From positions 2,666,001 through 2,730,000 of the forward strand of contig NZ_CP019706.1 in NCBI RefSeq assembly GCF_002101395.1: a stretch of 64,000 nt of DNA, read 5' to 3'. Source of the stretch: Pantoea alhagi (GTDB lineage Bacteria > Pseudomonadota > Gammaproteobacteria > Enterobacterales > Enterobacteriaceae). The notes below the pieces were generated by a model. It made no database searches. It saw nothing but the letters and a program-made list of their open reading frames with translations, and was not told the origin of the DNA. The translations under genes were made by a program, and so were the position numbers. This document shows positions 27,977 to 36,756 of the stretch, piece after piece; position 1 is the stretch's first letter; the number at the start of each line of letters is the position of its first letter.

Positions 27977-27986
27977 TGTCTATACA
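27977..27986 (-). promoter_or_regulatory. HutC-like operator of hutI
   Basis: TGTCTATACA differs from the TGTATATACA core at one base and lies just upstream of hutI. Together with the site before hutU it supports repression of both hut units by HutC. Confidence 0.65.
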
Positions 27987-28092
27987 TTTATTTTCACCCA
28001 CAACAAATTGTCAACAAAACCGGGCGATAATGTTGGCGATTTGTGAGGGGCAGCGGCCAACGTTCTCATGACCTGAAAAGAAGAGGAGGCAG

Positions 28093-28121
28093 AAAAAAGG
28101 CCTGCGGTAAACCGAAGGCCT
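28093..28121 (-). terminator. Rho-independent terminator of mgtE
   Basis: Read on the minus strand, AGGCCTTCGGT pairs with ACCGCAGGCCT across a short loop and ends in six T residues. It lies 28 bp behind the mgtE stop. Confidence 0.88.
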
Positions 28122-28148
28122 GTCAGTGAGAAGTGATGCCAGGCTGTT

Positions 28149-29585
28149 TTAGTGCAGCAGAAACAGCGTTGCCAGACCGAGAAAAATAAAGAAGCCGCCG
28201 GTGTCGGTCAGTGCGGTAATCATCACGCTGGAGCCAATGGCCGGATCGCGTTTCAGTTTGGTCATCACCAACGGGATCAGCACGCCGACCATCGCCGCCA
28301 GCAGCAGGTTAAGGATCATCGCCAGCATCATCACGCCGCCCAGCGCCAGGTTGTCATACATCAGCCAGGTAATACCGCCCATGATGCTGCCCCAGAAGAA
28401 ACCATTGATGAGCGCCACGCCCAGCTCACGCATAAAAAGAAAGCTAAAATTCCCCGGCTCGACCTGATGCAGCGCCAGCGCGCGCACGATCATGGTGATC
28501 GTCTGGTTGCCGGTATTGCCGCCGATACCCGCCACAATCGGCATCAGCGCTGCCAGCGCTACCAGTTGTGAAATCGTCTCTTCGAACAGGCCAATCACCC
28601 GGGAAGCGATGAATGCCGTGCAAAGATTGACCGCCAGCCAGGTCCAGCGGGTGCGCACCGCCTTTTTTACCGGCGCAAAAATCTCCTCTTCCTGGCTCAG
28701 GCCGCCCATTTTACGGATATTGCTTTCGTTCTCTTCATTTACCAGGTCGATAATATCTTCAATCGTCACGCGGCCAATCAGCTTGCCCTGCGCATCAATT
28801 ACCGCAGCGGAAATCAGGTTATAGCGTTCAAAAGCGCCAGCGGCATCTTCCGCCTTATCATCCAGACGAAAAGTATTGGGGCGATCGTTCATCACTGAAG
28901 ATACCGGCGTGTCGGGCTGGTTCAGCAAAATATCGGTAAGCGGTAGCTCACCCAATAGCACATTGTTTTTATCGGTGATAAACAGCTTATCGGTGCCTTC
29001 CGGGATAGCGCGCCGGCGTCGTAAAAAGCGCTGCACCGTCCCCAGATCGATATCGGCGCGTACGGTAATGAAATTAAAGTCCATGATGCGGCCAACGCGA
29101 TCGCGGTCGAAGTGCACCACGTTCAGTACACGGGCGCGTAGCGTTGGGTCCAGCGTGGTAAGTAGCCGTCCGGTGAGATCGCGCGGCAGATATTTCGCCA
29201 GATAAGCCTGATCGTCAATATCCAGCGGCGCAATGGCCTGCAGAATATCTTTATCGCTCATGACTTCGGTCAGGCTTTCCCAGACGGTTTCCGACGCCTC
29301 TACCAGCACCTGACCGCGACGGTCGTTATTCACCAGCTGCCACAGCGCCTGGCGCTCATCTTCCGGCAGGGCTTCAAGAATATCGGCGATATCCGCCGCA
29401 TGCAGCAGGGAAAGATCCTGGCGCAGGCTGTCAATTTGCCTCGACAGTTCTGCCGATAACGGTGAGTGCTCCTGCGGCTGCAGCAGACTTTCTACCAGTT
29501 CCGGCTCATTAAGTAAAAGTGTCAGAATACGGCTGCGGGTATCGGCAAGCTGCCGGGCTTGAGATTGGGCTTGGGATACAGACAT
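28149..29585 (-). CDS. mgtE: MgtE-type magnesium transporter
   Basis: 478 residues. A cytoplasmic MgtE_N helical domain (about 25-150) is followed by two CBS domains (about 150-285), a plug helix, and five C-terminal membrane segments (about 310-475). The pore motif PIVAGIGGNTGNQT is present. In this family Mg2+ binding to the N and CBS domains closes the channel. It stands alone between hutI and yfgG. Confidence 0.95.
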   Translation of the reverse strand: MSVSQAQSQARQLADTRSRILTLLLNEPELVESLLQPQEHSPLSAELSRQIDSLRQDLSLLHAADIADILEALPEDERQALWQLVNNDRRGQVLVEASETVWESLTEVMSDKDILQAIAPLDIDDQAYLAKYLPRDLTGRLLTTLDPTLRARVLNVVHFDRDRVGRIMDFNFITVRADIDLGTVQRFLRRRRAIPEGTDKLFITDKNNVLLGELPLTDILLNQPDTPVSSVMNDRPNTFRLDDKAEDAAGAFERYNLISAAVIDAQGKLIGRVTIEDIIDLVNEENESNIRKMGGLSQEEEIFAPVKKAVRTRWTWLAVNLCTAFIASRVIGLFEETISQLVALAALMPIVAGIGGNTGNQTITMIVRALALHQVEPGNFSFLFMRELGVALINGFFWGSIMGGITWLMYDNLALGGVMMLAMILNLLLAAMVGVLIPLVMTKLKRDPAIGSSVMITALTDTGGFFIFLGLATLFLLH

Positions 29586-29651
29586 AAAAATTCCCTTGTG
29601 TCCGGAAGCATGGGCATAAGCCCGCTGTTTTCTACAGGCATGAAGAGAGGG

Positions 29652-29677
29652 TAAGTTGTCTCAGTTAAGGCAACTTA
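29652..29677. repeat. Short inverted repeat between yfgG and mgtE
   Basis: TAAGTTG (29652-29658) and CAACTTA (29671-29677) are complementary, near the mgtE promoter and behind yfgG. There is no T-run; it could be a protein-binding site or a weak transcript end. Confidence 0.3.
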
Positions 29678-29689
29678 ACGCTCGCGTCA

Positions 29690-29878
29690 TTACTCTTTAT
29701 TGATGGGCTGAATTGTTATGGGCTCCCCGGCATTGGTTTTTTTATCCTGATGGTGCTGAAACGCGCCGGGCAAAACAAACAACAAACGGCCAATCAATAT
29801 GATAAAGCTGATTAACAACACAATGCGGGTCATGCGGCCAGTTTTACGCCGTTTTCGCAATGAGGTAATGCTATTCAC
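29690..29878 (-). CDS. yfgG: YfgG family small membrane protein (DUF2633)
   Basis: 62-residue protein starting at GTG 29878 (VNSITSLRKRRKTGRMTRIV), chosen because AGGAG lies seven bases upstream and the length then equals E. coli YfgG (63). The frame stays open further upstream. One membrane segment (MTRIVLLISFIILIGRLLFV) preceded by basic residues, then a polar C-terminus with QHHQDKK. E. coli YfgG has been linked to nickel/cobalt stress; the mechanism is unknown. Divergent from yfgF. Confidence 0.88.
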   Translation of the reverse strand: MNSITSLRKRRKTGRMTRIVLLISFIILIGRLLFVLPGAFQHHQDKKTNAGEPITIQPINKE

Positions 29879-30038
29879 ACAGGGACTCCTGTAGCTGGCC
29901 CGGAGGCGGTGAGACAATTTAGGCACAGCGTTACCGTCAGGTCAATGTCGTGCCATCAGCCGGTTCAGGAAAACTAACCGATATAATCGGTCTGTCCGCT
30001 AAACAACAGGTGGACTAAAGCGGTTTTAATAAGAATGT

Positions 30039-30079
30039 TTGACGTATATCAAACCTGAAAGCCTGCCGGAACTTAGTAT
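30039..30079 (+). promoter_or_regulatory. FNR box and promoter of yfgF
   Basis: TTGACGTATATCAA (30039-30052) differs from the FNR consensus TTGAT-N4-ATCAA at one base. A -10 TAGTAT lies at 30074-30079. With a start near 30087 the FNR box would centre at -41.5, the class II activator position. This predicts anaerobic induction of yfgF. Confidence 0.8.
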
Positions 30080-30139
30080 GAGAGCGGTTTTGCTTTAGGC
30101 AGCATTCGCTGCGCGCTTTATCATTCCGAAGGGGCCGTT

Positions 30140-32350
30140 TTGTTTACCGGATATAACCTGTCATCGCTTAGTCAATTCCGACGCTGCTGGTGGGGCGTCC
30201 CGTTATGGCTGGCATTATTGCTGATGCCGCTTTCCAGCGCTTTATCGGTCAAGCTGCTGCTGCCAGACGGTCCGGTTTATCTGTTATTTTTACCGGTGAC
30301 GTTAACGGTGGCATTGCTGATGGTGTTTGACTGGGCGGCATTGCCTGGCATTACGCTGGCGCTTTTATGGCATTATTTAATGATTTTTTCGCCAGGGCCC
30401 GCGCTGATCACCTGCATCCTGTTTGTCAGCGCAATCAGCATCTGCTGGCTGGGCTACCGCATCTGGGCTGGACGCAGATGGGGGGCGACACCCGGTACGC
30501 AAGGGCTGGGCTTAATGCGACTGTTCTGGATCGGCTTTCTTCTGCCAACGCTACTGGTTTTTTTGCTGCAAACGATGGTAACGATGAAAGTTATCCCGGT
30601 GGCCCTCTCGATTTTCAACCGCAATCCGTTGACGTTACGCACGCTGATTAACTATCAGGCCATCCTGATATCCTGTGTGGCGATCCTGCCGCTTTACTAT
30701 ATGGCGATCCGCTGTTTTCGCCATACGCGCTACTTTTCCCGTCAGGTTAACCTGTTGCGCCAGCAGATCGCAGAAAACGTGAGCGCTGTAGAAATCAGGA
30801 TCTGGCTGATTTTGCTGACCTCGCTGCTTATCCTGTTGATGTTAATGAATCGCGAGCAGCATAATCAGGCAATCAGAGACTTTGCCTTACTGCTACTGCT
30901 GCCCGTCATGCTATGGGCATCAGCGCGCTTCGGCTATCTCATCTCCGCGCTGGCATGGTCGCTGGTGCTGATTTTACTCTATCAGTTTCGTACCCAGCCC
31001 GAACTGTCGCTGCACCTGGCCCTCAATACCACTAATCTGCTGATATGGTCGTTGATTCTGTATTTTATTGGCGTCAACGGCGTGCGCCAGCGCAGGCTGA
31101 TCAAGAAATCACGCGAGGCGGCGCTGGTGGATCCGGTCGTGGATCTGCCGAATCTGCGTGCGCTTAAAGCGATGCTGGCGCAGCAGGCTTCCTCCACGCT
31201 CTGTTTTTTACGCATTCCCGAACTCGATCGCCTTAGCCGAACCTGGGGGCTGGATCTGCGCGTTGAATATAAGCGTCGGCTGGCGGCCTATCTACAGCCA
31301 TTGTTGCAGCCCAAAGAGGTGATTTACCATTTGCCTGGCTTTGCGCTGGCGCTGCGCCTGGACAAAGCCACCTATGAGACGCGCATTGAACAGATAAGTA
31401 GCCGCATCGAACGCTACAGTTTGCGCTGGCAGGGATTGCCGTTACAGCCCGATATCGGCATCAGCTTTTGTCATATAGTGCCGCCGGTAAGTAATTTGCC
31501 ACGGCTGCTGGGACAGCTTAGTGAAATGGCTGAAATTTCTCTGCGTAGCCATCAGCCGGAAAACTTGCAGCAGGACAACATTACCGCTCAGCGCCTGGTG
31601 AAAGAAAAGCTGGCCCTGCTGGATGAAGTTCAGCAGGCGCTGGATAACGAGCGTTTTGTGATGATGGCGCAGCGTATTGAGGGCTTACGCGGCGATGATT
31701 ACCATGAGCTGCTGCTGAGGCTGGTGAATACGCAGGGGGAGCAGCTGGCGCCAGAGCATTTTTTACCGATAGTGCAGGAGTTTGGTCTGACATGGGAAAT
31801 GGATCGCTGGGTATTAAATCATGCGCTGAGCTTTATCGATAGCAGCCGGGCGTGTTTGCCGGCGATGCGTTTTGCTATCAATATTCATGCCGCCAGCCTT
31901 TATCGTCCGCACTTTGTCAGCGATCTGGAGCTGTTGCTTAAACAGCATCAGGTTGAGCCGTGGCAGCTGATTCTGGAAATCAGTGAGGCCGCAGGAAACA
32001 GGCACTTCTCAGCAGGCTATCGCACCATTAATTCGCTGCGTCGATTGGGATGCCGCATTGCGATTGATAACTTCGGCGCGGGCTATGCCAGCTACCTGCA
32101 GTTGAAAACCCTGCAGGCTGATATGCTGAAAATCGACGGTAGCTTTATCCAGAATATGCTGCACAGCCCGCTGGACTATCAGATTATTGAATCTATCTGC
32201 CGCGTCGCCCGGCTGAAGCGGATGCAGATAGTGGCGGAGTGCGTTGAATCAGATGCGGTCGCGGCTGCGCTGCGCGGGCTGGGCATCGACTATTTACAGG
32301 GCTTCGCCATCAGCGAGCCACAGCCGCTAACCACGCTGACAGAGAGCTGA
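30140..32350 (+). CDS. pdeF: Membrane c-di-GMP phosphodiesterase YfgF (PdeF)
   Basis: 736 residues. An N-terminal MASE1-like region of about eight to ten membrane segments (1-315), then a degenerate GGDEF domain (about 320-480; the signature is replaced around LPGFALAL), then an EAL domain (about 490-730). The EAL motif reads ELLLR (E523), and EISE, KIDG and AECVE are kept. The DDFG motif reads DNFG (D643, N644), so the second metal-binding Asp is replaced by Asn. E. coli YfgF is an anaerobic phosphodiesterase affecting cell-surface properties and peroxide resistance. Its stop abuts the tehB stop. Confidence 0.92.
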   Translation: MFTGYNLSSLSQFRRCWWGVPLWLALLLMPLSSALSVKLLLPDGPVYLLFLPVTLTVALLMVFDWAALPGITLALLWHYLMIFSPGPALITCILFVSAISICWLGYRIWAGRRWGATPGTQGLGLMRLFWIGFLLPTLLVFLLQTMVTMKVIPVALSIFNRNPLTLRTLINYQAILISCVAILPLYYMAIRCFRHTRYFSRQVNLLRQQIAENVSAVEIRIWLILLTSLLILLMLMNREQHNQAIRDFALLLLLPVMLWASARFGYLISALAWSLVLILLYQFRTQPELSLHLALNTTNLLIWSLILYFIGVNGVRQRRLIKKSREAALVDPVVDLPNLRALKAMLAQQASSTLCFLRIPELDRLSRTWGLDLRVEYKRRLAAYLQPLLQPKEVIYHLPGFALALRLDKATYETRIEQISSRIERYSLRWQGLPLQPDIGISFCHIVPPVSNLPRLLGQLSEMAEISLRSHQPENLQQDNITAQRLVKEKLALLDEVQQALDNERFVMMAQRIEGLRGDDYHELLLRLVNTQGEQLAPEHFLPIVQEFGLTWEMDRWVLNHALSFIDSSRACLPAMRFAINIHAASLYRPHFVSDLELLLKQHQVEPWQLILEISEAAGNRHFSAGYRTINSLRRLGCRIAIDNFGAGYASYLQLKTLQADMLKIDGSFIQNMLHSPLDYQIIESICRVARLKRMQIVAECVESDAVAAALRGLGIDYLQGFAISEPQPLTTLTES

Positions 32351-32953
32351 TTATTCTGCCGGCGCCTTTTTTGCCAGCAGCGTGGCGAATCGCAGGCTAA
32401 TGCGGTTGCCGTTCTCATCCGTTCTGTGCAGCTGACCGACATGCTCGTTATATTTGATAATCTGCCATTGGCGGTAGTAGTTGCTCAATTCACCTGATTT
32501 AAAGGTGAAAGGGAAGGGGATCGGGCAGGGATAGTCGTCCGTATCCATCGCGGCAACAATCAGGTTATAGCCGTTTTTGACGGTGCTGGCCTGCATATCG
32601 GCAATCAGCTGCGGAATGGTTTCCGGCTGTAAAAACATCATCACGACGGTGGAAAGAATAAAATCATACGCGCCGTTAAAACGTACGCTGTTGAGATCGG
32701 TAACCTGCGTTTCAATGCCGCTGATCGCTTCGGCGGCAATGATCTGGTTCAGCCGCTCAATGCTTTGCGGATTTTTATCCCAGGCGGTGACCTCAAACCC
32801 TTTCATATTCAGCCACAGGCTGTTGCGTCCGCTGCCGCAGCCTACATCCAGCGCTTTTCCTGGCGTCAGGAAAGGTAACGCCGCCACCACTTCGGAGTGC
32901 GTGGCGGTAAGCTGATATTTTTCAGTAAAATAGTTATCCGGACGTATCGTCAT
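32351..32953 (-). CDS. tehB: Tellurite-resistance methyltransferase TehB
   Basis: 200 residues, class I SAM-dependent methyltransferase with motif I ALDVGCGSGRNSLWL. Strong similarity to E. coli TehB, which methylates tellurite/selenium compounds. It is convergent with yfgF with the stop codons directly abutting (no spacer), and it stands without tehA. It lies between yfgF and ppx where E. coli has no gene. Confidence 0.92.
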   Translation of the reverse strand: MTIRPDNYFTEKYQLTATHSEVVAALPFLTPGKALDVGCGSGRNSLWLNMKGFEVTAWDKNPQSIERLNQIIAAEAISGIETQVTDLNSVRFNGAYDFILSTVVMMFLQPETIPQLIADMQASTVKNGYNLIVAAMDTDDYPCPIPFPFTFKSGELSNYYRQWQIIKYNEHVGQLHRTDENGNRISLRFATLLAKKAPAE

Positions 32954-33011
32954 CTTCTTTTTTCTGGTTGATGCGGGCGGAGGAAGCGCCGCCCGAATTC
33001 GCCGGCGTGCT

Positions 33012-34538
33012 TTACGCCTCTTCTTCTATCACCAGCTTCCAGCCGGAAACATCCTCCCAGTACGCCTGCTCACGCTCTAAATCGAGCTGGACCAGCGTAT
33101 TCTGGCTGAAATATCCGGCCGGGAAGCGCAGCGTCCAGTGCCCTTCGTTGGTGGTCAACGTCAGCCGCTCCGGGCGGTTGGTCGCCTGGCGCTGATTATT
33201 CAGCAGCGTGCCAAGACGCAGCAAAAACACCAGCGGCAGGATCTGTTTCTTTTTAAACAGCGTAAAACGCGGCAGATCGTCGCTCTTGATCGCTTTACGG
33301 TGATAGCGTACCAGCGTAGCCAGCAGCAATTGTTGATCCTGATTAAAACCGGGCAGGTTGGTGTTTTGCAGGATATAGGCCGAGTGGCGCTGCATACCGC
33401 TGTGGTTGATGGTCAAGCCGACTTCGTGCAGCAGTGCCGCCCACTGCAGCAGCGATGCGAGCTGCGGATTAGCCAGTCGGGGATTTTGATCGCGCCACTG
33501 TTGCCAGAGTTCATCGGTGGTTTCCAGGACGCGTCGCGCCTGATCGCTGTCGATATTGTAGTGATTTGCCAGGCTCTGCGCGGTACGGCTACGAATATCC
33601 TGATGGCGGAAGCGGCCTTCCATTTCATACAGCACCCCTTCGCGCAACGCGCCGTCGGAAAGACGCAGCTCGCGGATTGCCAGCGCATCAAATACGCCGC
33701 AAAGGATTGCCAGGCCCGGCACAAATACTGCTTTCCGCTCTTCCGACAACCCAGGCAGGCTCAGCGCGGCGAAGGATTTGTGCTTCATCACTTCGTCATA
33801 CAACCTTTCAAGCCGCTCCGGCGTCACCTGTTTCTCTTTTTCGCCCATCGCCTGCAGCACTTCGCAAGCGGCCTTGATGGTGCCGGAAGCGCCCAGCGCG
33901 TATTGCCAGCCAAGCAGCCGATATTGCCAGGCCAGCGTTTCCAGTTTTTGCGCCGCAGCCAGACGCGCCCGGCGGAAATTTTCCTGACTAATCACACCGC
34001 CGGGAAAGTAGAGATTGGCGAAGCTGACGCAGCCCATACGGCGGCTCTCTACCAGCTTGGGTTCAAAATCTTCCCCGATGACCAGCTCGGTAGAGCCGCC
34101 GCCGATATCAATCACCAGCTTGCGGCCCTTTTCCGGCTGCGTATGCTCAACGCCCATAAAAATCAGGCGCGCCTCTTCATGACCGGAGATCACTTCAATC
34201 GGGTAGGGGATCACTTCCGCCGCGCGCCGCAGAAAATCTTCTGCATTAACCGCCTGACGTAGCGTATGCGTACCGACAATGGTCACGTTCGAGGCGCTGA
34301 AGCCTTGCAGACGCTCGGCAAACAGCGCCAGACAGCTAAGTCCGCGCTGGATAGCTTCTTCGCTCAGCACGTTATCCGCGCCCAGCCCGTCCGCCAGGTG
34401 CACGCGCTGTTTCAGACGCCCCAGCACCTGCATTGCGCCATCCACCACGCGGGCAATGACCATGTGAAAGCTATTGGAACCGAGGTCAATAGCGGCAAAT
34501 TCTTGCGGTCGTGGCATATTCTTATGGGATATCGGCAT
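33012..34538 (-). CDS. ppx: Exopolyphosphatase
   Basis: 508 residues, close to E. coli Ppx throughout. ASKHA-fold N-terminal domains with AAIDLGSNSFHMV and IDIGGGSTELV phosphate-binding loops, then an HD-like C-terminal domain (ALLHEVGLTINHSG). Releases phosphate from the ends of polyphosphate. Six bases behind ppk, in one operon, as in E. coli. Confidence 0.97.
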   Translation of the reverse strand: MPISHKNMPRPQEFAAIDLGSNSFHMVIARVVDGAMQVLGRLKQRVHLADGLGADNVLSEEAIQRGLSCLALFAERLQGFSASNVTIVGTHTLRQAVNAEDFLRRAAEVIPYPIEVISGHEEARLIFMGVEHTQPEKGRKLVIDIGGGSTELVIGEDFEPKLVESRRMGCVSFANLYFPGGVISQENFRRARLAAAQKLETLAWQYRLLGWQYALGASGTIKAACEVLQAMGEKEKQVTPERLERLYDEVMKHKSFAALSLPGLSEERKAVFVPGLAILCGVFDALAIRELRLSDGALREGVLYEMEGRFRHQDIRSRTAQSLANHYNIDSDQARRVLETTDELWQQWRDQNPRLANPQLASLLQWAALLHEVGLTINHSGMQRHSAYILQNTNLPGFNQDQQLLLATLVRYHRKAIKSDDLPRFTLFKKKQILPLVFLLRLGTLLNNQRQATNRPERLTLTTNEGHWTLRFPAGYFSQNTLVQLDLEREQAYWEDVSGWKLVIEEEA

Positions 34539-34544
34539 AGTGAG

Positions 34545-36605
34545 TTATTCAGGTTGTTCCAGAGATTTGATGTATTCGTAAATGGCCTGCTGCGCTCGCA
34601 CCTTACGGCGGTTTCCACGCGGCACATAACGGTTACTCAGTTCTTTATCAATAATGCGGGCTTTTACAGTATCACTTAACAGGATGGCAATAATATCCAG
34701 CACGCGCTGTTTCAGAACAGGATCAAGGATGGCCACCGCCACTTCGATGCGGTAATCAATATTGCGCGTCATCCAGTCGGCGGAGGAGAGAAAGACTTTT
34801 TTATCACCGCCGTTATCAAAAATATAAACCCGATCGTGCTCCAGATAGCGATCAACAATGCTGGTTACGCGAATATTGTCGCTGATCCCGTCAAGATTAG
34901 GGATCAGTGAACACATGCCGCGCACCAGCAGATTCACTTTCACGCCCACGCTGGAAGCGGTATACAAACGGTCCACCAGCCCCTTATCAACCAGGTTATT
35001 CACTTTCAGTGTAATCCCTGCCGGGATACCCTGCTGCGCGTTGGCAATTTCTTCATCAATCAGTTGATAGAGCATGCGGCGCGAGTTCTGCGGCGACACC
35101 ATCAGATAATCAAAGCTTACCGGGCGATAGGGGTTTTCAATAAAGTTAAATACCCGGCGTACCTCATTGGTGATACGCGCATCGGCGGTAAGCAGGGAGT
35201 AGTCGGTATAAATGCGCGCGGTTTTCTCATTGAAATTACCGGTGCCGATATGGGCATAGCGCACAATTTCATCGCCTTCACGGCGCGAAATCAGGAACAG
35301 TTTGGCGTGAATTTTCAGGCCCGGTGCCGAGAAGATCACATGCACGCCCGCTTCGGTGAGGCGCTTGGCCCAGTGAATGTTGGCCTCTTCATCAAAACGC
35401 GCCTGCAGCTCTACCACCACCGTCACTTTTTTGCCGTTATAGGCGGCGTGGATCATCGCATCGATAATGCGTGAGTTCTTTGCTACGCGATAAATATTAA
35501 TTTTAATCGCCAGCACGCTGGGATCGAATGATGCCTGACGCAGCAGCTCCAGCACATGTTCAAAGGTGTGGTAAGGATAATAAAGCAGCACGTCATGATT
35601 ACGGATCGCATCGAAACCGTTGCGAAAGCCATCGAACCAGATATGCCGTAGCTGCGGCATCGGCTTGTTCACCAGATTGGTTTTGCCCACGTTCGGAAAG
35701 CTGATGAAATCTTTGAAATTATGATAACGCCCGCCTGGGACGATAGAGTCGTAATTAGAGATATTCAGCTTATTACGCAGCAGCTCAACCATTGCATTGG
35801 GCATATCGCGCTGATAAACAAAGCGCACAGGCTCGGCGGTAAGACGCTGTTTGAGGCTGGAGGACATCAGTTCCAGCAGGCTCGATTCCATTTCGGTAAC
35901 CAGATCGTACTCGGCGTCACGCGTCATTTTCATGGAATAGGCGTTAAGCGCGTCGTAGTCAAAAAAGCCTTTGAAAATATCGTCCAGGCAGTAACGCAAA
36001 ATGTTATCCAGCAGGATCATCGGCTTGCGGCGGCGCGGCGACTCTGCGGGCAGATTAACAAAGCGCGGGACTTTATCAGAGGGGATTTCCAGCAGGGCAT
36101 AGCGGATATCTTCGCCGCGAATAATCTCCACTGCCAGATAGGTGTAATCATCCTTCAGGAACTCAATCAGATCGGTATCGTGATTAATCAGAATCGGCGT
36201 CACATGCTGGCGTAGCTCATGCTTAAAGTAGTGACGCAGCCAGCTTTGCTGATTAGGCGACAGCTGCCGCTCGTTAATCAGGAAGATCTGATTACGCGCC
36301 ATCTCCAGCAGCAGATCGTTATATAAACCATCGAACTCCTGATCGGCCCGCAGGACGCGCTGCTGAATTTTCTTTAGCAGATGACGCGGCGTGTTGGGCG
36401 ACCCCTGTTCCTCGCCAATCAAAATGCGCCGCTTCAGGTCGGCAAAGCGCACCTTATAAAACTCTTCCAGGTTATTCGAATAGATGCCCAGAAAGCGCAT
36501 GCGCTCGATTAGCGGGTTGGTCTTGTCTGCGGCTTCCTGCAGTACACGTTCATTAAAGGATAACCAGCTCAGTTCTTTTTCTATGTAAAGCTTTTCCTGA
36601 CCCAT
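34545..36605 (-). CDS. ppk: Polyphosphate kinase 1
   Basis: 686 residues, the usual length. The autophosphorylated histidine lies in GLKIHAKLFLI, with the second active-site histidine in YAHIGTGNFNEKTA. Reversibly transfers the terminal phosphate of ATP to polyphosphate at the inner membrane. First gene of ppk-ppx, divergent from the pstCAB-like genes across 151 bp. Confidence 0.98.
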   Translation of the reverse strand: MGQEKLYIEKELSWLSFNERVLQEAADKTNPLIERMRFLGIYSNNLEEFYKVRFADLKRRILIGEEQGSPNTPRHLLKKIQQRVLRADQEFDGLYNDLLLEMARNQIFLINERQLSPNQQSWLRHYFKHELRQHVTPILINHDTDLIEFLKDDYTYLAVEIIRGEDIRYALLEIPSDKVPRFVNLPAESPRRRKPMILLDNILRYCLDDIFKGFFDYDALNAYSMKMTRDAEYDLVTEMESSLLELMSSSLKQRLTAEPVRFVYQRDMPNAMVELLRNKLNISNYDSIVPGGRYHNFKDFISFPNVGKTNLVNKPMPQLRHIWFDGFRNGFDAIRNHDVLLYYPYHTFEHVLELLRQASFDPSVLAIKINIYRVAKNSRIIDAMIHAAYNGKKVTVVVELQARFDEEANIHWAKRLTEAGVHVIFSAPGLKIHAKLFLISRREGDEIVRYAHIGTGNFNEKTARIYTDYSLLTADARITNEVRRVFNFIENPYRPVSFDYLMVSPQNSRRMLYQLIDEEIANAQQGIPAGITLKVNNLVDKGLVDRLYTASSVGVKVNLLVRGMCSLIPNLDGISDNIRVTSIVDRYLEHDRVYIFDNGGDKKVFLSSADWMTRNIDYRIEVAVAILDPVLKQRVLDIIAILLSDTVKARIIDKELSNRYVPRGNRRKVRAQQAIYEYIKSLEQPE

Positions 36606-36756
36606 TATGGCTCCGTTGTGCTGATTTGAGACGAGGGTATCCAGTTTCCGATTTCATTATGGCGAGAGTATGGCAGCAATGTCTAACCTCAATGGTTGTC
36701 ATATCAGTGAGCTACGGGCAACATAGCGGCTTCAATACAAGGAATCCGCAGGCACG

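Noticed and set aside
11764..29650. Search for a direct repeat of the guaA 3' end marking an integrated island
   Set aside because: No copy of the terminal guaA sequence was found downstream by eye; GAGTGGAATA near 21381 is only a short partial match, and no integrase is present.
33138..34262. Long open frame antisense to ppx
   Set aside because: Same reason: shadow of a well-conserved gene with low-complexity, Gln/Arg-rich translation.
36680..36720. Pho box between ppk and pstC
   Set aside because: Only one TTGTCAT-like half fits the consensus; the second repeat is poor, so it is mentioned only as a weak hint.
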